A model generated the notes under the pieces. It saw nothing but the letters and a program-made list of their open reading frames with translations. It made no database searches and was not told where the DNA came from. The position numbers were made by a program, and so were the translations under genes. A stretch of 64,000 nucleotides of DNA from Mesorhizobium sp. Pch-S. Lineage in GTDB: Bacteria; Pseudomonadota; Alphaproteobacteria; Rhizobiales; Rhizobiaceae. Of this stretch, positions 34,462 to 44,106 are shown piece by piece; the first letter of the stretch is position 1; every line of letters starts with the position of its first letter. The DNA lies in contig NZ_CP029562.1 in assembly GCF_004136315.1 (NCBI RefSeq), forward strand, positions 5,665,501 to 5,729,500, written 5' to 3'.

Positions 34462-36854
34462 ATGAAGGCAGCATCCAAGTTTCTGAGCGCCGCGTCCGCG
34501 GCGGCTTTATCAGCCGCCCTGGTTGTTCCGGGTTCGCTCGCTGTTCAGTTTGTGTCGGTGTCTGCTCCCAGGCGGCTGTGGTGAGCCGCATCGACGTCAA
34601 CGGCAACACGCGCGTCGATGCCGAGACGATCCGCAACTATGTGAAGATCAAGCCCGGCAAGGCGTTTTCGAACGCCGACATCGACGAAGCCGTCAAGGCG
34701 CTGTTCGGTACCGGCCTGTTCTCGGATGTCCGTATCAACCAAGCCGGTTCTGCTCTGGTCATCAGCGTCTCCGAGTACCAGGTCGTCAATCAGGTCATCT
34801 TCCAGGGCAACAAGAAGATCAAGGACGCCCAGCTCTCGATGGCCGTGCAGCTGAAGCCGCGTTCGTCCTATTCGCAGGCTGCCGTCGATGCCGACATCGA
34901 GGCGATCAAGGAAGCCTATCGTCGTATCGGTCGTGATGACGCTGCGGTAACCAGCCAGATCATGGATCTGGGCGAGAACCGTGTGAACGTCGTCTACAAC
35001 GTCAACGAAGGCGAGCGCACCAAGATCGTCTCCGTCAACTTCGTGGGCAACAAGGCATTCTCCAGCCGTCGTCTGACCGACGTCATCGGCACCAAGAAGT
35101 CGAGCTGGCTGTCATTCATCCTGCGCGACGACGTGTTCGATGCCGACAAGCTGAAAGCCGACGAGGAGCTGCTGCGCCGCTTCTACTACAATCGCGGCTA
35201 TGCCGACTTCCAGGTCGTGTCCGCCACGGGTGATCTCGATAGCGCCAACAACCAGTACACCGTCACGATCACGGTGGATGAGGGCGAGCGCTACGACTTC
35301 GGTGACATCAGTGTCGACTCGTCGATCCCGGAAGTCGATGCGCAGGCGCTGCAGTCGGTGGTTCAGACCTATAAGGGCGATACCTACAACGCCAAGAAGG
35401 TTGAAGATTCGATCATCGCACTGACCGAAAAGGTTGCAGGGCAGGGTTATGCCTTCGCCCAGGTGACGCCGCGTGGCGATCGCAACTTCGAGAACAAGAC
35501 CATCTCGGTTACCTATACGGTCGACCAGGGTGCCAAGGCCTATATCGAACGCATCGAAATCCGCGGCAATGTTCGCACCCGCGACTACGTGATTCGCCGT
35601 GAATTCGACCTCAGCGAAGGCGATGCCTTCAACCAGGTGCTCGTGCAGCGCGCGAAGAAGCGTATCGAAGCGCTTGATTACTTTGAGAAGGTCGACATCT
35701 CGACTCAGCCGGGTTCCGAGCCTGACCAGGTTGTGCTCGTCGTCGATCTCGTCGAGAAGTCGACGGGTGACTTCTCGGTTGGTGCCGGTTATTCGACCGG
35801 TGGCGAAACGCCTGGTCCGTCGGTGATGGGTTCGATCACCGAGCGGAACTTCCTGGGCCGTGGCCAGTTCATCAAGCTGTCTGCCGGTGGTGGCAGGAAG
35901 TCGCGCGACTACAGCGTGTCTTTCACCGAGCCGTATTTCCTCGGTCGCCGCATTGCTGCTGGCTTCGACATCTACCGCTCGACACGCGAATACGATGCCT
36001 ACGATTCGGAAACGACCGGCGCGACGATCCGCTTTGGCCTGCCGATCACGCAGAACCTGTCGACGCAGCTCGCCTACAACCTCTCGCAAGAGAAGTATAA
36101 GTACGACAAGGGTTGCTACGATGCTTCCGGCGTCTTCAACCCGTTGCTCTGTAACGTTTCGCAGGCGATCCAGAACGCGATCACCGATCCGGTAACGGGA
36201 AATCTGCGTGGCGCCTGGATCAAGTCGTCGGTCAGCGGTTCGCTGGTCTACAACACCATCGACGACATGAAGAACCCGCACTACGGCATCTATGCCAACG
36301 GTGGCGTGGAAGTGGCTGGTCTTGGCGGCGATGCCAAATTCGTCAAGCTGACAGCGCGTGCCTCGATCTACCAGACGCTGTCCGAAGAGCTCGATATCGT
36401 TGGCCTGGTGTCCGGTGGCGCTGGTCACATCATGGGTTATGGCGACAAGGACCTGCGCGTCTTCGATCTGTTCCAGAACAACGACCGCATGATCCGCGGC
36501 TTCGAGTTCAACGGTATCGGTCCGGCAGCGGCCCGGCCCGGCGGCGGCTATGACCATCTGGGCGGCACGACTTACTTCAATGCGTCGGCTGAAGCTCAGT
36601 TCCCGCTTCCGCTCGTGCCGGAGAGCCTCGGCTTGCGCGGTGCGGTCTTCGCGGACGCCGCGACGCTTTATGGCAACGACGTTTCGGGTGTCGACGGAAC
36701 GACAACCGGCATGAAGCTCCGCGCATCTGCTGGTATCGGCCTGATGTGGGCATCGCCTTTCGGTCCTCTGCGTATCGACTATGCGATCCCGCTCAAGAAG
36801 GAAAAGACGGACGACGTCCAGGAATTCAACTTCGGCATTTCGACCCGATTCTGA
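34462..36854 (+). CDS. bamA: Outer-membrane assembly factor BamA, with a frameshift in the signal peptide end
   Basis: Inserts beta-barrel proteins into the outer membrane as the core of the BAM complex. The signal peptide starts at the ATG 34462 (MKAASKFLSAASAAALSAAL) but its frame stops at 34584. The mature protein is open in the next frame from 34578 (VVSRIDVNGNTRVDAETIRNYV). The whole span, 2393 bases, is one short of 798 codons. A missing base near 34569 would give SVSA-AQAAVVSRIDVNG, a normal cleavage region. Five POTRA domains (to about residue 440) and the C-terminal barrel with an FNFGISTRF end are intact. As written it would be exported only after frame repair, so a sequence error is likely. 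Confidence 0.9.
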
Positions 36855-36929
36855 TTTGCGAACCATGGCGGCTTCCGGACATTTCTGTCCGGGAGGCCAA
36901 GGTCTGATTTGGCTGGATACCGCTCAGGA

Positions 36930-37982
36930 ATGACCGAACCGGTGTTTTTTGTGGCTTCGCGCCGGTTCACGGTGGCCGAAGTCGCGAATCTGACTGGTTC
37001 GGCGTTGCCCAACGAGGCATATGCCGAGACCGTCATCGAGACGATCGCGTCAGCAACCGATACCAACGACAAAGCCCTGGTCTTTGTGGACGGCAAGCGT
37101 AACGTTGGCCTGATGCCGACCTTGAACGCCGCCGCGGTGCTCTGCACGGCGGATATCGCTGACAAGGCGCCTGCTGGTGTGGCTGTGCTGATCAATCCAC
37201 GTCCGCAGCAGGCTTTCGCCATGATCGGCCGGCTGTTGTATCCCGATGCTTCCACACCCGTTGCCCTGACGTCGGAGAAGGGTATTTCGAGCCGCGCTTT
37301 CGTTGATGATACCGCTCATGTCGAAGACGGGGCCATCGTCGAGGCTGGTGCTGTGATCGGCGCCGGCGCATATGTCGGCAGCGGCACGGTGATTGCCGCC
37401 AACGCGGTTGTCGGACGCAACTGCCGCATTGGCCGTGACGGCTACATCGGCCCAGGCGCCAGCGTCCAGTATGCCCTGGTCGGCAATCGCGTCATCATCC
37501 ACGGCGGAGCTCGCGTCGGGCAGGACGGTTTCGGCTTCGCCGGGGGCGCCAAGGGACCTGAGCGCATGCCGCAGATTGGCCGCGTCATTATCCAGGACGA
37601 CGTCGAGATCGGCTCGAACACCACGGTGGATCGCGGCGCGATGGCCGATACCGTGATCGGTGAAGGGACAAAAATCGACAATCTGGTTCAGATTGCCCAC
37701 AATGTGCGTATCGGTCGCGGCTGCATCATTGCCGGCCATTGCGGTCTTTCCGGTTCCGTGACATTAGGCGATTACGTCATGCTGGGTGGCCGCGTGGGTA
37801 TCGCCGACCACATTACCGTGGGCGACAGGGTACAAGTGGCCGCATCCTCCGGCTTGATGTATGACATTCCTGCGGGCGAGCGCTGGGCCGGCATGCCTGC
37901 GCAGCCAATGCGCGACTTCTTCCGGGAGCTCTCGGCGATCCGCGCATTTACGAAGCATTCCAAGGGGGACAAGAATGGCTGA
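36930..37982 (+). CDS. lpxD: UDP-3-O-(3-hydroxymyristoyl)glucosamine N-acyltransferase
   Basis: A 350-residue third-step lipid A enzyme. The N-terminal uridine-binding domain is seen in [10 protein letters not shown], then left-handed beta-helix hexapeptide repeats run from about residue 100 ([20 protein letters not shown]) to 320. The catalytic His lies in [11 protein letters not shown]. The ATG at 36930 fits family length; a TTG at 36909 has a better-spaced AAGG and could be the start. It overlaps fabZ by eight bases. Confidence 0.93.
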   Translation: MTEPVFFVASRRFTVAEVANLTGSALPNEAYAETVIETIASATDTNDKALVFVDGKRNVGLMPTLNAAAVLCTADIADKAPAGVAVLINPRPQQAFAMIGRLLYPDASTPVALTSEKGISSRAFVDDTAHVEDGAIVEAGAVIGAGAYVGSGTVIAANAVVGRNCRIGRDGYIGPGASVQYALVGNRVIIHGGARVGQDGFGFAGGAKGPERMPQIGRVIIQDDVEIGSNTTVDRGAMADTVIGEGTKIDNLVQIAHNVRIGRGCIIAGHCGLSGSVTLGDYVMLGGRVGIADHITVGDRVQVAASSGLMYDIPAGERWAGMPAQPMRDFFRELSAIRAFTKHSKGDKNG

Positions 37983-38445
37983 TACGGCCGGTTCGACGCT
38001 TGAAGTCGTCGATCTGATCGGGCTGATGAAAATCCTGCCCCATCGCTATCCGTTCCTGATGATCGACCGCATCATCGATATCGATGGCGACAACTCCGCC
38101 ATCGGCGTCAAGAATGTCACGGTCAATGAACCGCACTTCATGGGCCATTTTCCGGAACATCCGGTGATGCCGGGTGTGTTGATCCTGGAGGCGATGGCAC
38201 AGACCGCGGGCGCGATCTGTATCCGCGCGGCGGGTGCTGAAAAGCCGTCACTTGTCTATCTGCTGACCATTGACGGCGCCAAGTTTCGCAAGCCCGTCGT
38301 TCCGGGTGATCAGCTGCTGATCCATGTGCGCAAGCTCAAGAAGCGCGGCAATCTTTTGAAGTTCGCTTGCGAGGGCAAGGTCGACGGTGTCGTCGTAGCC
38401 GAGGCCGAGGTGCAGGCGATGATGGTCGAGAACGAGCGACCGTAA
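37975..38445 (+). CDS. fabZ: 3-hydroxyacyl-ACP dehydratase FabZ
   Basis: A 156-residue hot-dog-fold dehydratase of fatty acid synthesis. It has [14 protein letters not shown], the catalytic His in [23 protein letters not shown] and the Glu in LEAMAQ. It competes with LpxA/LpxD for hydroxyacyl-ACP, which explains its position in the lpx operon. A strong AAGGGGGA site lies inside lpxD. The start overlaps the lpxD end. Confidence 0.96.
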   Translation: MADTAGSTLEVVDLIGLMKILPHRYPFLMIDRIIDIDGDNSAIGVKNVTVNEPHFMGHFPEHPVMPGVLILEAMAQTAGAICIRAAGAEKPSLVYLLTIDGAKFRKPVVPGDQLLIHVRKLKKRGNLLKFACEGKVDGVVVAEAEVQAMMVENERP

Positions 38446-38459
38446 ATTTTCAGGTACGC

Positions 38460-39293
38460 ATGACAACCGAAACGTTCATTCATTCCGCCGCCGTTGTTGA
38501 GTCCGGTGCCCAGATCGGCGTCGGAGCCCGCATCGGGCCATTCTGCCATGTCGGATCCGATACGGTTATTGGCGACAATGTCGAACTGGTGAGCCACGTC
38601 TCCGTGCTGGGCGGAACGACCATCGGCGCCGGTACCAAAGTTTGGCCGATGACCGTGCTGGGCGGACCGCCGCAGAACACGAAGCACAAGGGTGGCCGCA
38701 CGACACTGGTCATAGGGGCCAATTGCACCATCCGTGAAAACGTGACGATGCATCTCGGCACCGACAACAGCCGTGGCGAAACGACCGTTGGGGACAACGG
38801 CAATTTCCTTGCCTATGCACATATCGGTCATGATAGCGTTGTCGGCAAGAACGCGACATTCGCCAATGGCGCAACGCTTGGTGGTCATTGCGAGGTCGGC
38901 GACAATGTCTATATCGGCGGCCTGAGTGCCGTTCACCAGTTCGTGCGTGTTGGCGATAATGCTTTCCTGGCCGGCTGCTCCGCCTTCGTTGGCGATGTCA
39001 TTCCTTATGCCATTGCCATGGGCAACCGCGCCAAGCTGCGCGGCCTGAATATCGTCGGCTTGAAACGGGCCGGTCTGCCGCGCTCCGAAATATACCTGCT
39101 TCGGCGCGCCTACCGCGCGATCTTCGATCCGTCGCGCACTGTTGCCGAGAATGTCGAGCTGGCCAAGGCCGAGTTTTCCGGTTCGCCAGCGGCGATGAAG
39201 ATCATCGACTTCATTACCAGCCGTGGCAAGCGGCACTACACCGTGCCGCCGCTGAAGGGCGGGGCCGATGACGACGCCGACGACGACAGCTGA
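38460..39293 (+). CDS. lpxA: Acyl-ACP--UDP-N-acetylglucosamine O-acyltransferase
   Basis: A 277-residue first-step lipid A enzyme of left-handed beta-helix fold. Hexapeptide repeats begin at IHSAAVVESGAQIGVGARIGPF. The catalytic His is in NFLAYAHIGHDS, and the conserved YIGGLSAVHQFVRVGDNAF and FDPSRTVAENVE segments follow. The acidic tail DDDADDDS is unusual but short. lpxI starts inside its last 26 bases. Confidence 0.95.
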   Translation: MTTETFIHSAAVVESGAQIGVGARIGPFCHVGSDTVIGDNVELVSHVSVLGGTTIGAGTKVWPMTVLGGPPQNTKHKGGRTTLVIGANCTIRENVTMHLGTDNSRGETTVGDNGNFLAYAHIGHDSVVGKNATFANGATLGGHCEVGDNVYIGGLSAVHQFVRVGDNAFLAGCSAFVGDVIPYAIAMGNRAKLRGLNIVGLKRAGLPRSEIYLLRRAYRAIFDPSRTVAENVELAKAEFSGSPAAMKIIDFITSRGKRHYTVPPLKGGADDDADDDS

Positions 39294-40173
39294 GGGCGGT
39301 AGCCGCCTTCAGCTCCCGCCGGACGCCAGGGTCGGTATCATTGCCGGTGGTGGCAGGCTTCCAACCGACGTTGCCGATGGGCTCAGCGAACAGGGGCATA
39401 AGCCCTTCATCCTGATGGTGCAGGGTGAGGCTTTGCCGGAGAGCGGGCTCGGGCAATTTGAGCACGAGGTGCTTTCGCTTGAGAACATCGGTTCGCTGGT
39501 CGGTATCCTGAAACGCCGCGGCATCACGCATGTCGTGCTCGCCGGCGAAATAAAGCGACGACCACGGCTTGGAGCCATGCGCTTCAACCTCGGTCTGCTA
39601 GCCGTTGTTCCTCTTGTTGTTTCCGCGCTGGCACGGGGGGATGACGGCCTCCTCAAGGTGGTGGTTCGCGGGCTCGAGGCGCGTGGTTTCATCGTTGTCG
39701 GGGCACATCAGATCGTCCCGAACCTGACGGCGGAAGAAGGGGCGTTGACCCGTCTTGCCCCGTCCAGGGCCGACTGGAAGGATATCGAGGCTGCACACGA
39801 GGCTGCGATCGCCATCGGCATGCTCGACATAGGGCAGGGTGCAGTGGCGATCGGCGGTCGCGCCATCGCGCTGGAGGGGATCGAAGGAACGGACGGCTTG
39901 CTGGCGCGCGTGAGAGAATTGCGCGGACACGGCCGGCTGGCCGGAAAGAAAGGCGGCGTGTTGGTCAAATGCGCCAAGCCTGGGCAAGAGCTCAGGGTCG
40001 ATTTGCCTTCCATCGGCTTGCAGACAGTCGAGGGCGCTCACGCTGCTGGTCTGGCGGGCATCGCTGTGGAAGCTGGCCGCTCGCTGGTTCTGGATAGTGC
40101 GGCGGTTATTGCAAGGGCGGATGCACTCGGCCTTTTTGTGGTCGGCCTGCCAGCCAAGGAGCGGATCACATGA
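39268..40173 (+). CDS. lpxI: UDP-2,3-diacylglucosamine diphosphatase LpxI
   Basis: A 301-residue LpxI (COG3494, DUF1009). It hydrolyses UDP-2,3-diacylglucosamine to lipid X, replacing LpxH in Alphaproteobacteria. Signatures: VGIIAGGGRLPTDVADGL, THVVLAGEIKRRP, VVGAHQIVPNLTAEEG and the C-terminal GGVLVKCAKPGQELRVDLPSIG. It overlaps lpxA by 26 bases and lpxB by 4, so the three are coupled. Confidence 0.94.
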   Translation: MTTPTTTAEGGSRLQLPPDARVGIIAGGGRLPTDVADGLSEQGHKPFILMVQGEALPESGLGQFEHEVLSLENIGSLVGILKRRGITHVVLAGEIKRRPRLGAMRFNLGLLAVVPLVVSALARGDDGLLKVVVRGLEARGFIVVGAHQIVPNLTAEEGALTRLAPSRADWKDIEAAHEAAIAIGMLDIGQGAVAIGGRAIALEGIEGTDGLLARVRELRGHGRLAGKKGGVLVKCAKPGQELRVDLPSIGLQTVEGAHAAGLAGIAVEAGRSLVLDSAAVIARADALGLFVVGLPAKERIT

Positions 40174-41339
40174 CGGCTGGGCCGCTCAGGATCGCCATTG
40201 TGGCAGGTGAGGAGTCCGGTGATCTGCTGGGTGCCGATCTGATCGCTGCGCTAAAGGCAAAGACTGGTCGTGAGATCCGGCTCGTCGGTCTTGGCGGGCG
40301 TCATCTCAAGGCGCTTGGTCTGACCCCGCCATTCGATGCCAGCGAGATCGCGCTGATGGGCTTCAGTGCCGTGCTCGCCGGCTTGCCACGCTTGATCCGC
40401 CGTATCGGCCAGGTTGCCTCGCTGATTGCGACCGAAAAGCCAGACTGCCTTGTTACCATCGACAGCCCGGATTTTTCGCTGCGCGTGGCGAAAAAGGTAC
40501 GCGCGGCCAACCCGACCATTCCGATCGTGCACTATGTATGTCCGAGCGTCTGGGCATGGCGACCGGGCAGGGCGCCGGCGATGAAACCATACGTCGATCA
40601 CATCCTTTGCATCCTGCCGTTCGAGGCGAAGGCGTTGGAGCGTCTCGGCGGGCCGCAAGGAACCTATGTCGGCCACAGACTGAGCCACGATGCCAATGTG
40701 TTGCGTGCTGCTGCAACGCAGAACGCGCCTCGTGATCTTGGTGTAGACCGGGAAAAGACGCTCCTGCTTCTGCCGGGCTCACGGCGTGGCGAGGTGAAGA
40801 AGCTGCTCGAACCATTCGGAGAAACCGTCGCCGTGCTGGCCGAGCGCGGCCACAGGATGCGCTTGTTGCTGCCGACCGTGCCGCATGTGGCGGAGTTCGT
40901 AAAGGCTACCGTTTCGTCCTGGCCGCAACAGCCGGAAATCATCCTGGATGCGGCACGCAAATGGCAGGCGTTTGGCGAAGCCGACGCTGCGTTGATCGCG
41001 TCCGGTACCGTGTCATTGGAACTGGCATTGTCGGGCGTGCCGATGGTGTCGACCTACAAACTCGACCCGGTGGCGAAGTTGCTCCAGAAACTCATCACCA
41101 CCTGGTCTGCATTGTTGCCGAACCTCATTGCCGACCGTGCGCTGGTGACCGAATTCTATGACATCTATGTGCGGCCGCAGAATCTTGCCCGCCAGATCGA
41201 AGCCTTGTGGTCGGACGGTGGTCTGCGTTCCTGGCAGAAGGACGGATTTTCCGAGGTGCGTCGTCGCATGGCGACTGACCATCCTGCGGGGGAGATCGCC
41301 GCGCAGGTGGTTCTCGGTGAGATAGGAAAGCGCCGCTAA
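40170..41339 (+). CDS. lpxB: Lipid-A-disaccharide synthase
   Basis: A 389-residue GT19 glycosyltransferase that joins lipid X and UDP-diacylglucosamine. It has IAIVAGEESGDLLGADL, LMGFSAVLAGLPRL, TIDSPDFSLRVAKK, IVHYVCPSVWAWRPGRA and LLPGSRRGEVKKLLE. The ATG overlaps the lpxI stop by ATGA. It is the last gene of the block; two hairpins follow it. Confidence 0.96.
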   Translation: MTAGPLRIAIVAGEESGDLLGADLIAALKAKTGREIRLVGLGGRHLKALGLTPPFDASEIALMGFSAVLAGLPRLIRRIGQVASLIATEKPDCLVTIDSPDFSLRVAKKVRAANPTIPIVHYVCPSVWAWRPGRAPAMKPYVDHILCILPFEAKALERLGGPQGTYVGHRLSHDANVLRAAATQNAPRDLGVDREKTLLLLPGSRRGEVKKLLEPFGETVAVLAERGHRMRLLLPTVPHVAEFVKATVSSWPQQPEIILDAARKWQAFGEADAALIASGTVSLELALSGVPMVSTYKLDPVAKLLQKLITTWSALLPNLIADRALVTEFYDIYVRPQNLARQIEALWSDGGLRSWQKDGFSEVRRRMATDHPAGEIAAQVVLGEIGKRR

Positions 41340-41378
41340 GCCAGCAGTCGCGAAGCTGGCGGCTCAGCCTGCTGAGCC
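41340..41378. terminator. Double hairpin between lpxB and a convergent gene
   Basis: GCCAGC (41340-41345) can pair with GCTGGC (41355-41360), and GGCTCAGC (41361-41368) pairs with GCTGAGCC (41371-41378). No T-run is present, so this is a weak candidate. Confidence 0.3.
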
Positions 41379-41867
41379 GGATTGGACGAGTTCGGCATTT
41401 TTCTTCCAGTCACCCGTCGTGTTCCACCAACGGTTAGGGTTCTTGCTGTCATCCAGGCCCCTTGATCGGCTGCCGAGGATCGACTGGATGCGGATTACGG
41501 GCTCCTGGTAGCTGTGGGCTTGAAAGATTGCCTCGACCACCTTCTCAGCCAGCTGTTGGTCCTCGGGTATTTCAAAAAATACTTCGACGACCCCGGGGCG
41601 CTTGCGGAGTTCAGATTCCGGCCCTGCTGCCGCGCCCTGCAGGGGGCGATAGCGTTCCATGCCCTCGGCGGTCTGATAGGAATTGCTGTCATATTTGCCC
41701 ATGACGAGCGGGATGATCGCGGTGACGTTGGTCATGATACGATCGACGTCTTCCATTGGTGCCTGAAAAGTCACCAGCAGCATGGATTGCAGGGTGACGG
41801 ACCGGGTCTCAAATGCGTTCAGCATCTCGGCATGCTCCGTGAAAAGAACCGAACCGAGAATAGCCAT
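41364..41867 (-). CDS. Hypothetical protein resembling CutA / NIF3-insert domains
   Basis: A 167-residue soluble protein not firmly recognised. It begins MAILGSVLFTEHAEMLNAFE after a strong CAGGAGGAC site, so the long upstream open frame is not used. The middle part (VEVFFEIPEDQQLAEKVVEA) followed by FQAHSYQEPVIRIQ recalls the PII-like/CutA-like domain of COG3323 (the insert of NIF3 proteins), which has AHPYEEP at this place. That similarity is inferred from memory. The end is Trp/Asn-rich (NRWWNTTGDWKKN). It lies between lpxB and doxX. Confidence 0.6.
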   Translation of the reverse strand: MAILGSVLFTEHAEMLNAFETRSVTLQSMLLVTFQAPMEDVDRIMTNVTAIIPLVMGKYDSNSYQTAEGMERYRPLQGAAAGPESELRKRPGVVEVFFEIPEDQQLAEKVVEAIFQAHSYQEPVIRIQSILGSRSRGLDDSKNPNRWWNTTGDWKKNAELVQSGSAG

Positions 41868-41907
41868 GTCCTCCTGACAGAGTTGAGTCAGGAGCCGCCG
41901 GTGCCGA

Positions 41908-41938
41908 AACGAAAACAGCCGGCCACGTAGCCGGCTGT
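41908..41938 (-). terminator. Terminator after doxX (minus strand)
   Basis: On the minus strand ACAGCCGGC, loop TACGTG, GCCGGCTGT, then TTTTCGTTT: a 9-bp stem (41915-41923/41930-41938) with a T-rich tail. Confidence 0.75.
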
Positions 41939-41967
41939 CCATCGATGGTCGGAAGTTTGCGGTCTGA

Positions 41968-42360
41968 CTACTTGTCTTTGCCAAGCGCCGCGTCGACGCT
42001 CCACGCGCCGGGACCAGCCGCGGCGATGAAGAGAAACACGAAACAGAAGAGCATGGCGGCTTCACCACCGTTGAGGACCGGGAAGAAGCCCTGCGGGGCA
42101 TGTGCGATGAAGTAGGCGAATGCCATCAGGCCGGAGAGGATGAAAGCGACCGGGCGCGAGAACAAACCAATGATCAGCAACAGGCCCCCGATGATTTCCA
42201 GGACGGCAGCCGTCGTGGTCAGGCCATTGAGCGGGTAGGGGAATGGGGCCGGCCAGCCGAGCAGCTTCATGGTGCCGTGGGTCAGGAAAGTGGCTGCGGT
42301 CGTGATGCGCAGGATGCTGAGCAGCTGTGGTGCCCAGGACTGCAGAAAACCAAATTGCAT
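41968..42360 (-). CDS. DoxX family membrane protein
   Basis: A 130-residue four-helix DoxX/DoxD protein. Typical pieces are LLSILRITTAATFLTHGTMKLL, AVLEIIGGLLLIIGLFSRPVA and GGEAAMLFCFVFLFIAAAGPG. The family is linked to redox homeostasis and thiol stress in some bacteria; the role here is unknown. The start at 42360 has a GAGGGA site. The 279-base gap upstream contains the gltA terminator but no clear gene. Confidence 0.88.
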   Translation of the reverse strand: MQFGFLQSWAPQLLSILRITTAATFLTHGTMKLLGWPAPFPYPLNGLTTTAAVLEIIGGLLLIIGLFSRPVAFILSGLMAFAYFIAHAPQGFFPVLNGGEAAMLFCFVFLFIAAAGPGAWSVDAALGKDK

Positions 42361-42578
42361 AATATCCCTCAATATCTTGGTTGAATGGTTGCGGGTGATC
42401 TCAAATGCAGCGTGCGCTGCCAATTCCGCACCTAGCGGGGATTCGGGACATTAACCACCGGGCTCCGGTCACATGAGAGCCGCCTGAAATCAACTGTTGT
42501 TGAGGAAGTCGTGAGCTCGGCCGTGCGGCTGGCGCGCATAAATCGACCAAAAGAACCGCTTGCACCGCTTCTCTCGAC

Positions 42579-42613
42579 GAAAAACCGCCCCTCATGCGGT
42601 GCATGAGAGGCGG
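42579..42613 (-). terminator. Terminator after gltA (minus strand)
   Basis: On the minus strand CCGCCTCTCATGC, loop ACC, GCATGAGGGGCGG, then TTTTTC; 13-bp stem with one wobble. Confidence 0.85.
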
Positions 42614-42639
42614 CGAAACGTCAGCCTGGATGTGAACGA

Positions 42640-43929
42640 TCAACGCTTGGCGATGGGCACATAGTCGCGCTCGGGCGCGCCGGTGTAGAGCTGCCGTGGG
42701 CGACCGATCTTCTGATGCGGATCCTCGATCATTTCCTTCCACTGCGCGATCCAGCCGACGGTGCGGGCGACAGCGAACAGCACGGTGAACATGGTGGTCG
42801 GGAAGCCGAGCGCCTTCAACGTGATGCCCGAATAGAAGTCGATATTCGGATAGAGCTTCTTCTCGATGAAATACTCATCGGTCAGCGCGATCCTCTCAAG
42901 TTCGATCGCAACGTCGAGCGTCGGATCGTCCTTGATGCCGAGTTCACCCAGCACCTCGTGCGTGGTCTTCTGCATGATCTTGGCGCGCGGATCGTAGTTT
43001 TTGTAGACGCGGTGGCCAAAGCCCATCAGGCGGAACGGATCATTCTTGTCCTTGGCGCGGGCGATGTATTCCGGGATGCGGTCGACGCTGCCGATCTCGG
43101 ACAGCATGTTGAGCGCGGCCTCGTTGGCGCCACCGTGCGCCGGTCCCCACAGGCAGGCGATGCCGGCCGCGATGCAGGCGAAGGGATTGGCGCCCGAGGA
43201 GCCGGCCAGGCGCACCGTGGAGGTCGAGGCGTTCTGCTCATGGTCGGCATGCAGGATAAAGATGCGCTCCATGGCGCGCGCGAGCACCGGATTGACCTTG
43301 TACTCCTCGCAAGGCACGGCAAAGCACATATGCAGGAAGTTGGCGGCGAAATTGAGCTCGTTCTTCGGGTAAACGAAGGGCTGGCCAATGTGGTACTTGT
43401 AGGCCATTGCCGCTATCGTCGGCATTTTGGCTATGAGGCGCACGGACGCAACCATGCGCTGGTAAGGGTCGGAAATGTCGGTCGAGTCGTGGTAGAAGGC
43501 CGACAGGGCGCCGACCACGCCGCACATGACCGCCATCGGGTGCGCGTCGCGGCGGAAACCGGTGAAGAACCGGGTCATCTGCTCGTGCACCATCGTGTGG
43601 CGCGTGACGCGGTAGTCGAAGTCGTCTTTCTGCGCCTTGGTCGGCAGTTCGCCGTAGAGCAGCAGGTAGCACACTTCCAGGAAATCGCCGTGTTCGGCGA
43701 GCTGGTCGATCGGGTAGCCTCGGTGAAGGAGCACGCCGGCATCGCCGTCGATGTAGGTGATGGCCGACTCGCAACTCGCCGTCGATGTGAAGCCGGGATC
43801 GTAGGTGAAAGCTCCGGTCGTCGAATAGAGCGCACCGATGTCGATAACGTCCGGACCGACCGAACCGCTTCGGACCTTGAACTCGTGCGTCTTGCCGTCG
43901 AGCTCCAGTTTTGCCGTCTGTCCGGTCAT
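42640..43929 (-). CDS. gltA: Citrate synthase (type II)
   Basis: A 429-residue citrate synthase that opens the TCA cycle. It has the N-terminal strand domain of the NADH-sensitive hexameric type ([20 protein letters not shown]) and the catalytic residues: His in [10 protein letters not shown], His in [10 protein letters not shown] and Asp in [22 protein letters not shown] follows. The ATG at 43929 has a perfect AAGGAG site. The region upstream contains a 9-bp inverted repeat around the likely promoter. Confidence 0.97.
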   Translation of the reverse strand: MTGQTAKLELDGKTHEFKVRSGSVGPDVIDIGALYSTTGAFTYDPGFTSTASCESAITYIDGDAGVLLHRGYPIDQLAEHGDFLEVCYLLLYGELPTKAQKDDFDYRVTRHTMVHEQMTRFFTGFRRDAHPMAVMCGVVGALSAFYHDSTDISDPYQRMVASVRLIAKMPTIAAMAYKYHIGQPFVYPKNELNFAANFLHMCFAVPCEEYKVNPVLARAMERIFILHADHEQNASTSTVRLAGSSGANPFACIAAGIACLWGPAHGGANEAALNMLSEIGSVDRIPEYIARAKDKNDPFRLMGFGHRVYKNYDPRAKIMQKTTHEVLGELGIKDDPTLDVAIELERIALTDEYFIEKKLYPNIDFYSGITLKALGFPTTMFTVLFAVARTVGWIAQWKEMIEDPHQKIGRPRQLYTGAPERDYVPIAKR

Positions 43930-44016
43930 CGCAAACTCCTTCTTGTTCCCTTGTCTGCAGGCCAAGACGGTCCGCTACGCGGAACGCCACAAGCCCTTGA
44001 AATGCACGAGATTACA

Positions 44017-44052
44017 GCCGCCGGAATAGTTAGGGCTGATTGATCCGGCGGC
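44017..44052. promoter_or_regulatory. Inverted repeat GCCGCCGGA-N18-TCCGGCGGC upstream of gltA
   Basis: Perfect 9-bp arms at 44017-44025 and 44044-44052. On the minus strand a weak TTGCCG/TAACTA pair falls within it, so the arms could bracket the gltA promoter as an operator, or form a leader hairpin. Confidence 0.5.
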
Positions 44053-44106
44053 AATGTTGCACCGCAAAAGAAACCTTTCAATGCTAAAGTTCTTGGACCA
44101 GAACTC

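Noticed and set aside
35112..36866. 584-codon open frame antisense to bamA
   Set aside because: Caused by codon bias of bamA; no recognisable domain and no ribosome-binding site.
42715..44043. 442-codon open frame antisense to gltA
   Set aside because: Shadow of a highly conserved citrate synthase gene; Arg/Val/Gly-rich low-complexity translation.
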